DNA of 15,478 nucleotides from JAIBJP01 sp035639875 (GTDB lineage: Bacteria; Actinomycetota; Thermoleophilia; Gaiellales; Gaiellaceae): positions 1 through 15,478 of the forward strand of contig DASQXE010000158.1 of assembly GCA_035639875.1 (NCBI GenBank), read 5' to 3'. A program made the translations under genes and the position numbers. Below, piece by piece: positions 7,446 through 14,408 of this stretch. Position 1 is the stretch's first letter. Each line of letters opens with the position of its first letter. The notes under the pieces were generated by a model. That model ran no database searches. It was not told where the DNA came from and saw only the letters and a program-made list of their open reading frames with translations.

Positions 7446-8861
7446 ATGCGGTGGCTCCGGCGCCTGGGAATTGCGGCGGCCGGGCTCCTCATTGCGGTCG
7501 GGATCCTCGCCGGGCTCTCGTACTGGCAGGTGGCGTCGATCATCGGCGAGCTGCACGCAGGCGCGAAGCAATCGATCGTGGACGAGGCGAAGAAAGAGCT
7601 CGGCGTCGAGCCGCGGCGCTCGCTCGTCGGGGACGCCAGCATCGCTCCGGCGGGCGACGAGACGATCCTCCTCCTCGGCAGCGACCGGCGCTACGGCGAG
7701 CGAGACCGTGGCCGAGCCGACACGATCATCCTCGCGCGCGTGGCGGCGAGCGAGCACCGGATCGCCGTGCTCTCGATCCCGCGTGATCTGCTCGTCGACA
7801 TTCCCGGCCATGGGCAGGACCGCATCAACGCCGCGTACGAGCTCGGCGGTGAGCGCCTCCTCATCCGAACCGTCCGCGAGGCCTTCGGCGTGCGTATCGA
7901 CCACTTCGTCGAGGTCAACTTCCGCGGCTTCGACCAGGTCGTGAACGCACTCGGCGGCGTCTATCTGCCAATCGACCAGCGCTACTTCAACCGGAACGTC
8001 GGTACGCCCGAGACGGACTACTCGAACATCGATCTCCGGCCTGGCTACCAGAAGCTCAACGGCAGCCAGGCACTGGCGTTCGTCCGTTTCCGGCACACGG
8101 ACAGCGACTTCTACCGAGCTGCGCGGCAGCAGCTTTTCCTGCGGGAGGCCATGCGCCAGGCTCTCGCGGACAAGTTCGACCTCCTGCGCATACGCGGCCT
8201 CTTGCGCGCGTTCGCCCGGGCGACGGTTTCCGACCTGGAGAGCGTGGGCCAGGTCTGGCGGCTCATCCGCGCCGTCGAGGAGACGAAGCACGTGGTCCGC
8301 TTCACCGTTGCGGCGCAGGACGTCGTTCTCGGCGGCGGCGACTACCTCGAGGCGACGACCGCCGAGCGACGCAGCGTAGTGCGCCGTTGGTACGGCGAGG
8401 CTGGAACGACGACTCCACGCGGCCCGGCGAGACACCCCCCTCCGCCGCGCGCCACCCTTGTCCCGGACGGCGGTGAAGGCCGCGCCTTGCTGGCGGGCTT
8501 CCACGGGCTCCAGTTGTGCGCGCCGATGGCGCTTCCGCCCGGTTACTTCTGGCCGAGCGACGCGGCCCGCGAGTACCGCCTCGCCGGGCACCCCGCCGTG
8601 GCCGCGTACGCGACGGCCGGCTCGGGCCGCTCGGTTCTCTGGATGATGACCGGCTGGGACGACCCGCCCATCCTGTCGAGCCCATCGGGCACGGCACGCG
8701 TCCGCGGGAGGACGATCGAGCTCTGGCACGAAGACGGGCGTCTGCGCCAGGTCGCGTGGCAGTTAGGGAAAACCCGCGTCTGGATCACGAACACGCTCCG
8801 CGACGAGCTCACCAGCTCCGAGATGCTCGCGCTCGCGGCCACCTGTCGACCCCTTCGCTAG
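7446..8861 (+). CDS. LytR-CpsA-Psr (LCP) family cell-wall ligase
   Basis: A 471-residue protein with an N-terminal membrane anchor (about residues 8-26) and an extracytoplasmic LCP domain at about 70-260. Visible family signatures are LLLGSDRR (76-82), the RADTIILARV block with R90 and D92, the SIPRDLLVDIPG block with R113 and D114, INAAYELGG (127-135) and RFRHTDSDFYRAARQQ (214-229). LCP enzymes transfer polyprenyl-linked glycopolymers to peptidoglycan. After the domain comes a Pro-rich linker (about 323-340) and a further 130 residues (about 345-471) containing GRSVLWMMTGWDDPP, which I do not recognise. ATG at 7446 is two bases after the kinase stop, so it is likely the third gene of the two-component operon. 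Its stop shares CTAG with the opposing penicillin-binding protein gene. Confidence 0.93.
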   Translation: MRWLRRLGIAAAGLLIAVGILAGLSYWQVASIIGELHAGAKQSIVDEAKKELGVEPRRSLVGDASIAPAGDETILLLGSDRRYGERDRGRADTIILARVAASEHRIAVLSIPRDLLVDIPGHGQDRINAAYELGGERLLIRTVREAFGVRIDHFVEVNFRGFDQVVNALGGVYLPIDQRYFNRNVGTPETDYSNIDLRPGYQKLNGSQALAFVRFRHTDSDFYRAARQQLFLREAMRQALADKFDLLRIRGLLRAFARATVSDLESVGQVWRLIRAVEETKHVVRFTVAAQDVVLGGGDYLEATTAERRSVVRRWYGEAGTTTPRGPARHPPPPRATLVPDGGEGRALLAGFHGLQLCAPMALPPGYFWPSDAAREYRLAGHPAVAAYATAGSGRSVLWMMTGWDDPPILSSPSGTARVRGRTIELWHEDGRLRQVAWQLGKTRVWITNTLRDELTSSEMLALAATCRPLR

Positions 8862-11077
8862 TGCTTCTTGTGCTTCGTCTGACCGGGCGGAGCCGGAGCC
8901 GGCGCCGGCGCAGGGGTCCTGGTCGTTGTCGGCGGGGCGGGAGTCGGCGAGGTCGGCTGGAGCGCCGGCGCGGGCGTGTACGGGATGGTGAAGTTCTCCA
9001 CCGGCAGGCGGCTCACGACGACACTCATGAAGTCGTGCCAGATCAGGGCGGGGATGGAGCCGCCGAAGAGGCCTGCGAACCCCTCGACGTTCTCCATTGG
9101 GATCTCCCCCTGCGGATATCCGACCCAAACACAGGCGGCGAGCTGCGGCACGTAGCCGCAGAACCATGCGTCCTGGAAGTTCTCGCCGGTCCCGGTCTTG
9201 CCGGCCGCGGGGCGCCCGATCGCGGCCGCCGTGCCGGTGCCTTGCGTGATCACGTGCTGGAGCGCGTAGGTGACCTCGTCCGCCACGCCGGTCGGCACGG
9301 CCTGCCGCGCCCTCCCGCTCTTGCGCGTCATGAGGGCGCCGTCCGGTGCGGTGATCTCCTTCACGGCGAAAGGCGCGTGGCGGACGCCGCGGTCTGCCAG
9401 CGTCGCGAAGCCGTCGGCCATCTCGAGGGGCGTGACGGCCTGCGAACCGAGCGTGATCGAGCAAACCGGCTGGAGGTGCGACCGGATCCCCATGGCGTGG
9501 GCGACGTCGGCCACCCGATCCGGGCCGACCTTGACGACGACCTGCGCGAAGATTGTGTTGACGGAGTAGGTGATCGCGTCGACGAGCGGCATCGTCCCCG
9601 CCGCTTCGTCGGCGTAGTTGTGCACCTGCCAGGGGCCGTTCGCGTTCAGGCAACGCGGATCGGGGATCGTGAGCGTCGGCGGCCCGCTCCAGACCGAATC
9701 GAGCGAGATCCCGTCCTCGAGCGCCGTCGTCAGCGTGAAGGTCTTGAACGCGCTCCCGGCCTGGCGATGCGCCTGGCTCGGCAGGTCGAAGACGGGTTGC
9801 TTCCGGCCGGGGACGAGGCTCGCCATGGCGCGGATCGCTCCCGTGCGAGGATCGATCGCGACGAGCGCGGCCGCGGGATCGCCGGGCGTCCGGAGGTGCG
9901 CCGCGATCGCGGCTTGCGCGGCGCGCTGCAAGCGGGGAGCCAGCGTCGTCTCCACCCGCAGCCCGCCGGTTCCGGCGCGCGCGGCTCCGAAGCGCCTGGC
10001 GAGCTCGGCGGTGACGAAGTCGAAAAAATCAGACGCATGGGCGTGGATCGTGACGCGCCCACGGTGCAACCCGAGTCGCGCGTGCCGCGCCCTTTGGTAC
10101 TGCGCCTCGGATATGTCTCCGTTCGAGACCATCGCCGCCAGCACCTCGGTGCGGCGGGCCCGCGCCGCCTTCCGATTGGCAAACGGGTCATACGCCGTCG
10201 GCGCCTGCGGGAGTCCCGCGAGGAGCGCTGCCTGCGGGAGTGTCAGGTCGCGCGCCGGGCGCCCGAAGTAGGTCTCAGACGCGGCCTGCGCGCCGTAGGC
10301 GTGATTCCCGTAGTAGATCTGGTTCAGGTAGGCCTGCAGGATCCGCTGCTTCGGCCACTTCTGCGCGAGCTGCACCGCCAGACAGGCCTCGTCCAGCTTA
10401 CCCTCGAAGGACATCGGCGTCGCCGTCCCGACGTAGAGGTTGCGGACGAGCTGCTCCGTGATCGTCGAGCCGCCCTGGACGATGTGCCCGGCGCGCAGGT
10501 CGGCGATCGCGGCGCGCGCGATCGCTTCGTAGTCGAGAGCGCCGTGGTACCAGAAGCGTCGGTCCTCGATCGCGACGGTTGCCTTCGGAAGCCAGGGTGA
10601 GATCTCGCTGAGGTCGACGGGCGCCCGCTCGAGGACCGCCGGCACCATGCCGAGGCGAGCCCCGTTCGACGCATACACGAACGAGTTCTGCCCGAGCTCG
10701 ATCGGCCGCGCGGCGGCGAGGTTGCAGGTCGAGCCGAGGACGGCCACACCCGTGTAGCCGGCTGCGACGAGGGCGGCCGCGACGAAGCCGAGAACGACCA
10801 GCACGCCAAACAGGCGACCGCGGAGGCGGCTCACGCGGCCTCGGTTGCGCCGGCTGTGGGCTGCGTAAAGCGGCGCGGCCGGGATCCTCGGACGTTCGCG
10901 CCGTCGCGGCCCGTGGTAGGGAGGCTGGGGCCACCGTGCCCGAGCGGCCGCGATTTGCTCCTCCGTCAGGTGCCAGCGCCGTCGGGGGCCGTGAGGGCGT
11001 GGATAGCGGCGGCGCAGCCACGAGCGCAGTCTCGCCGGGGAGATGCCGAGCTCGCGGGCCAGCTCCTGTGGCGTCAT
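8858..11077 (-). CDS. Class A penicillin-binding protein with N-terminal HTH-like domain
   Basis: A 739-residue bifunctional peptidoglycan synthase. Residues 1-50 look like a helix-turn-helix (ELARELGISPARLRSWLRRR, then WHLTEEQIAAARARW). A basic stretch and one membrane helix (about 89-114) follow. The GT51 glycosyltransferase domain shows EDRRFW (E171), GGSTITEQLVRN (202-213, E208), then KWPKQRILQAYLNQIYYG (240-257). The transpeptidase domain has S442-x-x-K445 (GSAFK), S505-V-N507 and K627-T-G629, so both activities look intact. The tail from about 700 is Pro/Thr/Ala-rich and ends KHKKH. ATG at 11077 is the only ATG before the membrane helix; GTG at 10834 (residue 82) would remove the HTH and leave an ordinary PBP. 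The HTH sits on the cytoplasmic side in this model. Confidence 0.93.
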   Translation of the reverse strand: MTPQELARELGISPARLRSWLRRRYPRPHGPRRRWHLTEEQIAAARARWPQPPYHGPRRRERPRIPAAPLYAAHSRRNRGRVSRLRGRLFGVLVVLGFVAAALVAAGYTGVAVLGSTCNLAAARPIELGQNSFVYASNGARLGMVPAVLERAPVDLSEISPWLPKATVAIEDRRFWYHGALDYEAIARAAIADLRAGHIVQGGSTITEQLVRNLYVGTATPMSFEGKLDEACLAVQLAQKWPKQRILQAYLNQIYYGNHAYGAQAASETYFGRPARDLTLPQAALLAGLPQAPTAYDPFANRKAARARRTEVLAAMVSNGDISEAQYQRARHARLGLHRGRVTIHAHASDFFDFVTAELARRFGAARAGTGGLRVETTLAPRLQRAAQAAIAAHLRTPGDPAAALVAIDPRTGAIRAMASLVPGRKQPVFDLPSQAHRQAGSAFKTFTLTTALEDGISLDSVWSGPPTLTIPDPRCLNANGPWQVHNYADEAAGTMPLVDAITYSVNTIFAQVVVKVGPDRVADVAHAMGIRSHLQPVCSITLGSQAVTPLEMADGFATLADRGVRHAPFAVKEITAPDGALMTRKSGRARQAVPTGVADEVTYALQHVITQGTGTAAAIGRPAAGKTGTGENFQDAWFCGYVPQLAACVWVGYPQGEIPMENVEGFAGLFGGSIPALIWHDFMSVVVSRLPVENFTIPYTPAPALQPTSPTPAPPTTTRTPAPAPAPAPPGQTKHKKH

Positions 11078-11157
11078 CGCTTCCCAGACGATTGCCGTCG
11101 CCGGCGGCCGGGACCATCCATCGAGCGGATGAGGGCGCGGTCGAGGCCAGGTCGTCT

Positions 11158-11186
11158 TTTCGATCCGGCGATCCGGCGGGAATACT
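11158..11186 (+). promoter_or_regulatory. Weak candidate promoter for the GYD-to-PAP2 operon
   Basis: The 149-bp gap between the divergent penicillin-binding protein and GYD genes contains an AT-richer patch. TTTCGA at 11158-11163 (3 of 6 to a -35 box) and AATACT at 11181-11186 (4 of 6 to a -10 box) are separated by 17 bases and end about 40 bp before the GYD start. Between them lies a tandem GATCCGGC repeat (11162-11169 and 11170-11177). The match is weak; the position is the better argument. An ECF-type promoter recognised by the sigma factor of this operon is an alternative I could not see clearly. Confidence 0.22.
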
Positions 11187-11215
11187 TCATCCCCGAGGGA
11201 CGCCCGTACTTGAGC

Positions 11216-11222
11216 AAGGAGG
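11216..11222 (+). promoter_or_regulatory. Ribosome binding site of the GYD gene
   Basis: AAGGAGG lies four bases before ATG at 11227. It is the best Shine-Dalgarno match in the right half of the window and fixes the start of the small GYD protein, rejecting the longer open frame that runs upstream to 10936. Confidence 0.75.
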
Positions 11223-11226
11223 AGCG

Positions 11227-11553
11227 ATGCCGCTATACCTGACGAAATTCAGCTACACGCCCGAGACGTGGGCGCGCCTGATCAGGAATCCGGAAGACCG
11301 AAGGAAGGCGGCCCAGTCCTACATCGAATCCGTGGGCGGGACTTTGCAGGGCTTCTGGTACGGGTTCGGCTCACACGACGGGTACACCCTGTGGGAGGCC
11401 CCTGACAACGTCTCGATGGCGGCGGTTGCGCTGGCAATCGGCGCCGGCGGCGCGCTCAGCTCGATGGACACAGCGGTTCTGCTCACAGTCGACGAAACTC
11501 TGGAAGCTCTCGGCAAGGCGGGCCAGATCGGGTATCAGCCGCCGGGCGCCTGA
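11227..11553 (+). CDS. GYD domain protein
   Basis: A 108-residue soluble protein of the GYD family, small ferredoxin-like-fold proteins of unknown function common in high-GC bacteria. The family pattern is visible: an opening beta strand PLYLTKFSYTPETW, a helix with RKAAQSYIESVGG (26-38), the strand QGFWYGFG, then SHDGYTLWEAPD (49-60) with the D-G-Y core. A small-residue helix (AAVALAIGAGG, 65-75) and a final strand and helix ending near 98 complete the fold. A strong AAGGAGG ribosome site precedes the ATG. It is the first gene of a run of seven on this strand, and the cupin frame begins within about 65 bp of its stop. No catalytic residues can be named. Confidence 0.85.
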   Translation: MPLYLTKFSYTPETWARLIRNPEDRRKAAQSYIESVGGTLQGFWYGFGSHDGYTLWEAPDNVSMAAVALAIGAGGALSSMDTAVLLTVDETLEALGKAGQIGYQPPGA

Positions 11554-11617
11554 CCGGAGAAGGGGGCGAGGGATTCACACGGTCGACGGTCCCCACCGCG
11601 GACCGCGCGCGGGAGAC

Positions 11618-12136
11618 GTGCTCGAGAGCCCGACACAGCGGGTGTGCTTCCGGGTGACGGGCGCCGAAAGTGAGGGTGATCTTCTCGAGATCGAGTTCGA
11701 ACTCGTGCCCGGTGCGGAACTGTTGGCAACGCATGTCCATCCACGTTCCGAAGAGCGTTTCGAGGTCGTGAGCGGCACGCTCGTCGTCTCGTGCGCGGGC
11801 GAGGACGTCCTACTCGCACCCGGCGAACGGCTGGCGCTACCCGCCGGAGTTGCACACACTGTTCGAAATCCAGGTTCTGAAAAGAGCGTTGCGTTCGTCA
11901 GCTGGCGCCCCGCGGGTCGGATGGGCGACGTGCTCGAATTCCTTTTTCGGGTCAGGGAGAGCGGGCGAATGATCGCCGGGAAGCCGGAGCCGCTTCGACT
12001 TGCCGCTTGCTTGGTGGCCTGTCCGGACGAGATCTATCTCGCGCGCATCCCGATCCGTCTACAGAAAGCAGCAGCGCGCCTGCTCGCGCCGGCTGGGCGC
12101 GCGCTCCTCCGGCGCGACGAGCGAAGGCCCACGTAA
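11618..12136 (+). CDS. Cupin-domain protein, start uncertain
   Basis: A single-domain cupin of at least 172 residues. Counting from GTG 11618, motif 1 is HVHPRSEERFEVVSG, with metal-binding candidates H39, H41 and E45. Motif 2 is GERLALPAGVAHTVRN (69-84), an exact match to G-x5-P-x-G-x2-H-x3-N, with H80 as fourth ligand. A helical C-terminal part (about 103-165, with LEFLFRVRESG, then LQKAAARLLAPAGRAL) follows, as in a recognisable group of actinobacterial cupins of unknown substrate. The start is a problem: the conserved region seems to begin a few residues before 11618, yet the only upstream ATG in frame (11426) lies deep inside the GYD gene. ATT at 11573, preceded by GCGAGGG, is a possible rare start. 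The sigma factor gene starts 26 bp downstream. Confidence 0.8.
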   Translation: MLESPTQRVCFRVTGAESEGDLLEIEFELVPGAELLATHVHPRSEERFEVVSGTLVVSCAGEDVLLAPGERLALPAGVAHTVRNPGSEKSVAFVSWRPAGRMGDVLEFLFRVRESGRMIAGKPEPLRLAACLVACPDEIYLARIPIRLQKAAARLLAPAGRALLRRDERRPT

Positions 12137-12162
12137 GGAACGCGTCGCGAGGGTCACGAAAG

Positions 12163-12828
12163 ATGCATGCGGACCGAAAAACGAACGAAGCGGCTGCGGT
12201 GGAAAGCACGCAGTTCGATCCCGACTCGCGCGAATGGCTGGCCTCGCTTCGTGGCGACGAAGCCGTTCGTGACGAGGCTGTCGCGCGGCTGCACGCTCTC
12301 CTGCTTCGCGCCGCGCGCTTCGAAGTCGCGCGCCGACGTCCGACGCTGCCCTACCTGCGAGGCGACGAGCTCGACGACATCGCGCTCGAGGCCGCCGACG
12401 ACGCGCTGATGAGCGTCCTCGCCAAGCTCGAAGACTTCCGCGGCGCCAGCCGCTTCACCACATGGGTGTACAAGTTCGGTCTGCTCGAAGCGGCCGTGAA
12501 GCTGCGCAAGCGCGCGTGGCAAGGCCGCGAGCTCCCGCTCGAGCCCGATACCTGGAACCTCTTCGCGAGCGCGGGCCTCGACCCCGACACGGCAGCCGAG
12601 CAAAGAGAGCTCCTAGCGGCCGTCCAAACGGCGATCGTGGACGCGTTGACACCGCACCAGCGGCGGGTGCTCGTCGCGCTGGCTCTCAACGGCGTACCGA
12701 TCGATGTGCTCGCCGAGCGGCTGTCGACGACGCGGGGCGCCCTGTACAAGACCCTGCACGATGCTCGAGCGAAGCTGCGGGAGCACCTGGAGCGCTTCGG
12801 TCTCTCGCTCGAATCGCTGGAGGGATGA
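12163..12828 (+). CDS. ECF-like RNA polymerase sigma-70 family factor
   Basis: A 221-residue alternative sigma factor with only regions 2 and 4. Region 2 covers about residues 37-117, including DELDDIALEAADDALMSVLA and then LEDFRGASRFTTWVYKF, which carries the -10 melting/recognition part. Region 4 covers about 150-205 (LTPHQRRVLVALALNGVPI, then LAERLSTTRGALYKTLHDAR), the -35 helix-turn-helix. An acidic linker (about 122-147) joins them. ATG at 12163 lies 26 bp after the cupin stop; upstream codons in this frame overlap the cupin gene. The zinc-finger anti-sigma gene begins 4 bp after the stop, the usual order for a sigma/anti-sigma pair. Target promoters and signal are unknown; a redox or envelope signal would fit the neighbours. 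Confidence 0.9.
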   Translation: MHADRKTNEAAAVESTQFDPDSREWLASLRGDEAVRDEAVARLHALLLRAARFEVARRRPTLPYLRGDELDDIALEAADDALMSVLAKLEDFRGASRFTTWVYKFGLLEAAVKLRKRAWQGRELPLEPDTWNLFASAGLDPDTAAEQRELLAAVQTAIVDALTPHQRRVLVALALNGVPIDVLAERLSTTRGALYKTLHDARAKLREHLERFGLSLESLEG

Positions 12829-12832
12829 CCCG

Positions 12833-13087
12833 ATGGAACAACGCGATCTCAAGCACACGCTCGGCCGCCTACTCGGCGTAGCGGAGCCCGAGCTTGGCTG
12901 CGACGAGTGCTTCGACGAGCTGGACCGCTACGTCGAGCTCGAGCGTGTCGGCGAGGATGCAGACGCGGCGATTCCCGGCCTGCGCGCCCACCTCGACGGC
13001 TGCTCTGCGTGCCGCGAGGAACACGAGAGCCTGCGCGCGCTCCTCGCCGGTGAGCAGGTCTCGCGGCGCCTCGCGGGGCACATATAG
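12833..13087 (+). CDS. Zinc-finger (ZAS-type) anti-sigma factor
   Basis: An 84-residue soluble protein with the anti-sigma zinc motif H53-x3-C57-x2-C60 (HLDGCSACREE) and an upstream C23-x2-C26 pair (CDECFDELDRYVELE). In ZAS proteins this zinc site shapes the sigma-binding fold; in RsrA-like members thiol oxidation releases the sigma factor. There is no membrane segment, so it would act in the cytoplasm. GGAGG at 12819-12823, inside the end of the sigma gene, is nine bases from ATG 12833, and the genes are 4 bp apart. Binding to the adjacent sigma factor is inferred from gene order. Whether it senses redox state depends on the cysteines and cannot be decided here. Confidence 0.85.
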   Translation: MEQRDLKHTLGRLLGVAEPELGCDECFDELDRYVELERVGEDADAAIPGLRAHLDGCSACREEHESLRALLAGEQVSRRLAGHI

Positions 13088-13089
13088 GT

Positions 13090-13689
13090 ATGGACACGAT
13101 GGACGACGCGACGACGTTTGCCGGCGTTCGGCTCCTCACTGCGCCAGGGCTGGTAATGACGCCTCGACGCACGACCGAACCGCTGGTCGCGCGTGCGGGG
13201 GCTCGCCTCGGGAACGAACCGGGGCGGGTCGCGGACGTCGGGAGCGGTTCCGGTGCGATCGCCGTCGCGATCGCGCTGCGAGCACCGAAGGCCGAAGTCT
13301 GGGCTGTCGATTCGAGTCGGGCGGCCGTCGAATTGACGCGGACGAACGTCGCGCGCTACGGGCTGGGTGACCGAATCCATGTCGTCGAGAGCGACCTGCT
13401 GGAGGCCGTGCCCGGGCGGTTCGACCTCGTGGTCGCGAACCTCCCATACCTTCCGGAGAGGCTCCGGGCCGAGGCCGCCTACGCGGACCTCCGTGCGGAG
13501 CCGGCGCGCGCCGTCTTTGCCGCGGGCGACGGGCTGGGGCCATACCGCCGACTCCTCGAGGCAAGCGAGCAGCGCCTCGGGCCGGGTGGTGCGCTCCTCA
13601 TTCAATACCGGGGTCGAATCCTCGAGGCGTCCCGCTCGGAGCTCGGCGACCTCTTGGCTGACCTCGAGGGACGGGCACTCGCGGCCTAA
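13090..13689 (+). CDS. PrmC/HemK-like SAM-dependent methyltransferase, short form
   Basis: A 199-residue class I methyltransferase. The SAM-binding motif I is DVGSGSGAIAVA (49-60), followed by an acidic ribose-binding strand end WAVDSS (71-76) and the catalytic-type motif NLPY (117-120), a variant of the NPPY motif used for methylating amide or amino nitrogens. LVMTPRRTTEPLV (21-33) resembles the PrmC segment before motif I. PrmC, which methylates the GGQ glutamine of release factors, is usually about 280 residues with an N-terminal helical domain; here that domain is absent. A true PrmC role is therefore doubtful, and another protein, rRNA or small-molecule target is possible. ATG at 13090 is 2 bp after the anti-sigma stop, with ATG 13099 as an alternative. 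Confidence 0.85.
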   Translation: MDTMDDATTFAGVRLLTAPGLVMTPRRTTEPLVARAGARLGNEPGRVADVGSGSGAIAVAIALRAPKAEVWAVDSSRAAVELTRTNVARYGLGDRIHVVESDLLEAVPGRFDLVVANLPYLPERLRAEAAYADLRAEPARAVFAAGDGLGPYRRLLEASEQRLGPGGALLIQYRGRILEASRSELGDLLADLEGRALAA

Positions 13690-13697
13690 CGACTGCC

Positions 13698-14408
13698 ATG
13701 CGGGCGCGAATCAAGGAGAAACGGGAGGTCGCGAAGGGGACTTTGCTCGTCACGTTCGACCTCCTCGGCGGACACTTTGATTTCACGCCGGGCCAGTACT
13801 TCTTCGTGACGCTGCCCGACGTCGGCCACGAAGACGATCGTGGGCTGCGACGGCACATCACCGTCGTCACGTCCCCGAGCGAGCGAGGCGTGCTCGGGTT
13901 CGCGACGAGGATGCGCGACAGCGCTTTCAAGCGAACCCTGCAGGAGCTCCCCGCCGGCGCGGAAGTCGACGTCGAACCGCCGAAGGGAAGCTTTGGCCTT
14001 CCCGCAGACTCCTCGCGACCGCTCGTTTTCATCGCCGGTGGCATCGGCATCACCGTCTTCCGCAGCATGCTCCGATACATCCGCGACGAGGGGCTTCCGC
14101 ACAAGATCACGCTCGTTTATTCGAATCGCGATCGCGAGTCGACGGCGTTCCTCGACGAGCTCGAAGAGCTCGCAAAGGAACTCCCTAACCTGCGGCTGAT
14201 CCTGACGATGACGCAGGATCCCGAGTGGGAAGGGGAGACGCGAAGGATCGATTCCAAGTTCCTCGAGGACCATCTCGGCGACGACCTCAACAAGTACACG
14301 TTCCTCGTCGCGGGCCCGCCGGCGATGGTGGAGGGCGTGCAGCAAGCCCTCGACGACGCCGGTGTCAAGGAGGAGAACGTCCTTGCCGAGCGCTACAGCG
14401 GCTACTGA
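13698..14408 (+). CDS. Ferredoxin-reductase-like FAD/NAD(P) oxidoreductase
   Basis: A 236-residue flavoprotein of the ferredoxin-NADP reductase superfamily. The FAD-binding barrel (about 1-100) has PGQYFFVTLP (31-40) and RRHITVVTSP (51-60) in the place of the usual R-x-Y-S flavin motif, then PPKGSFGLP (94-102). The NAD(P) domain has VFIAGGIGITVFRSML (110-125), TLVYSNRDRES (138-148) and LVAGPPAMVEGVQQAL (203-218), and the end ENVLAERYSGY places an aromatic residue at the C-terminus. There is no cysteine anywhere, so no fused iron-sulfur domain; electrons must go to or come from a separate partner. It starts 8 bp after the methyltransferase stop, and its stop overlaps the proposed start of the phosphatase gene. 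The physiological partner is unknown. Confidence 0.88.
   Translation: MRARIKEKREVAKGTLLVTFDLLGGHFDFTPGQYFFVTLPDVGHEDDRGLRRHITVVTSPSERGVLGFATRMRDSAFKRTLQELPAGAEVDVEPPKGSFGLPADSSRPLVFIAGGIGITVFRSMLRYIRDEGLPHKITLVYSNRDRESTAFLDELEELAKELPNLRLILTMTQDPEWEGETRRIDSKFLEDHLGDDLNKYTFLVAGPPAMVEGVQQALDDAGVKEENVLAERYSGY

Noticed and set aside
8880..8980. Repetitive-looking sequence near the end of the penicillin-binding protein gene
   Set aside because: It encodes the Pro/Ala/Thr-rich tail common in actinobacterial PBPs and is not a separate DNA repeat element.
8516..10600. 694-codon open frame on the plus strand
   Set aside because: Antisense to the penicillin-binding protein gene, whose catalytic motifs are intact; the translation is Arg/Gly/Asp-rich with no domain.
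11162..11177. Tandem GATCCGGC repeat
   Set aside because: Only two 8-base copies; no further copies nearby, so not enough to call iterons or an operator.
10936..11226. N-terminal extension of the GYD protein
   Set aside because: It would be antisense to the penicillin-binding protein gene, and a strong AAGGAGG site marks ATG 11227.
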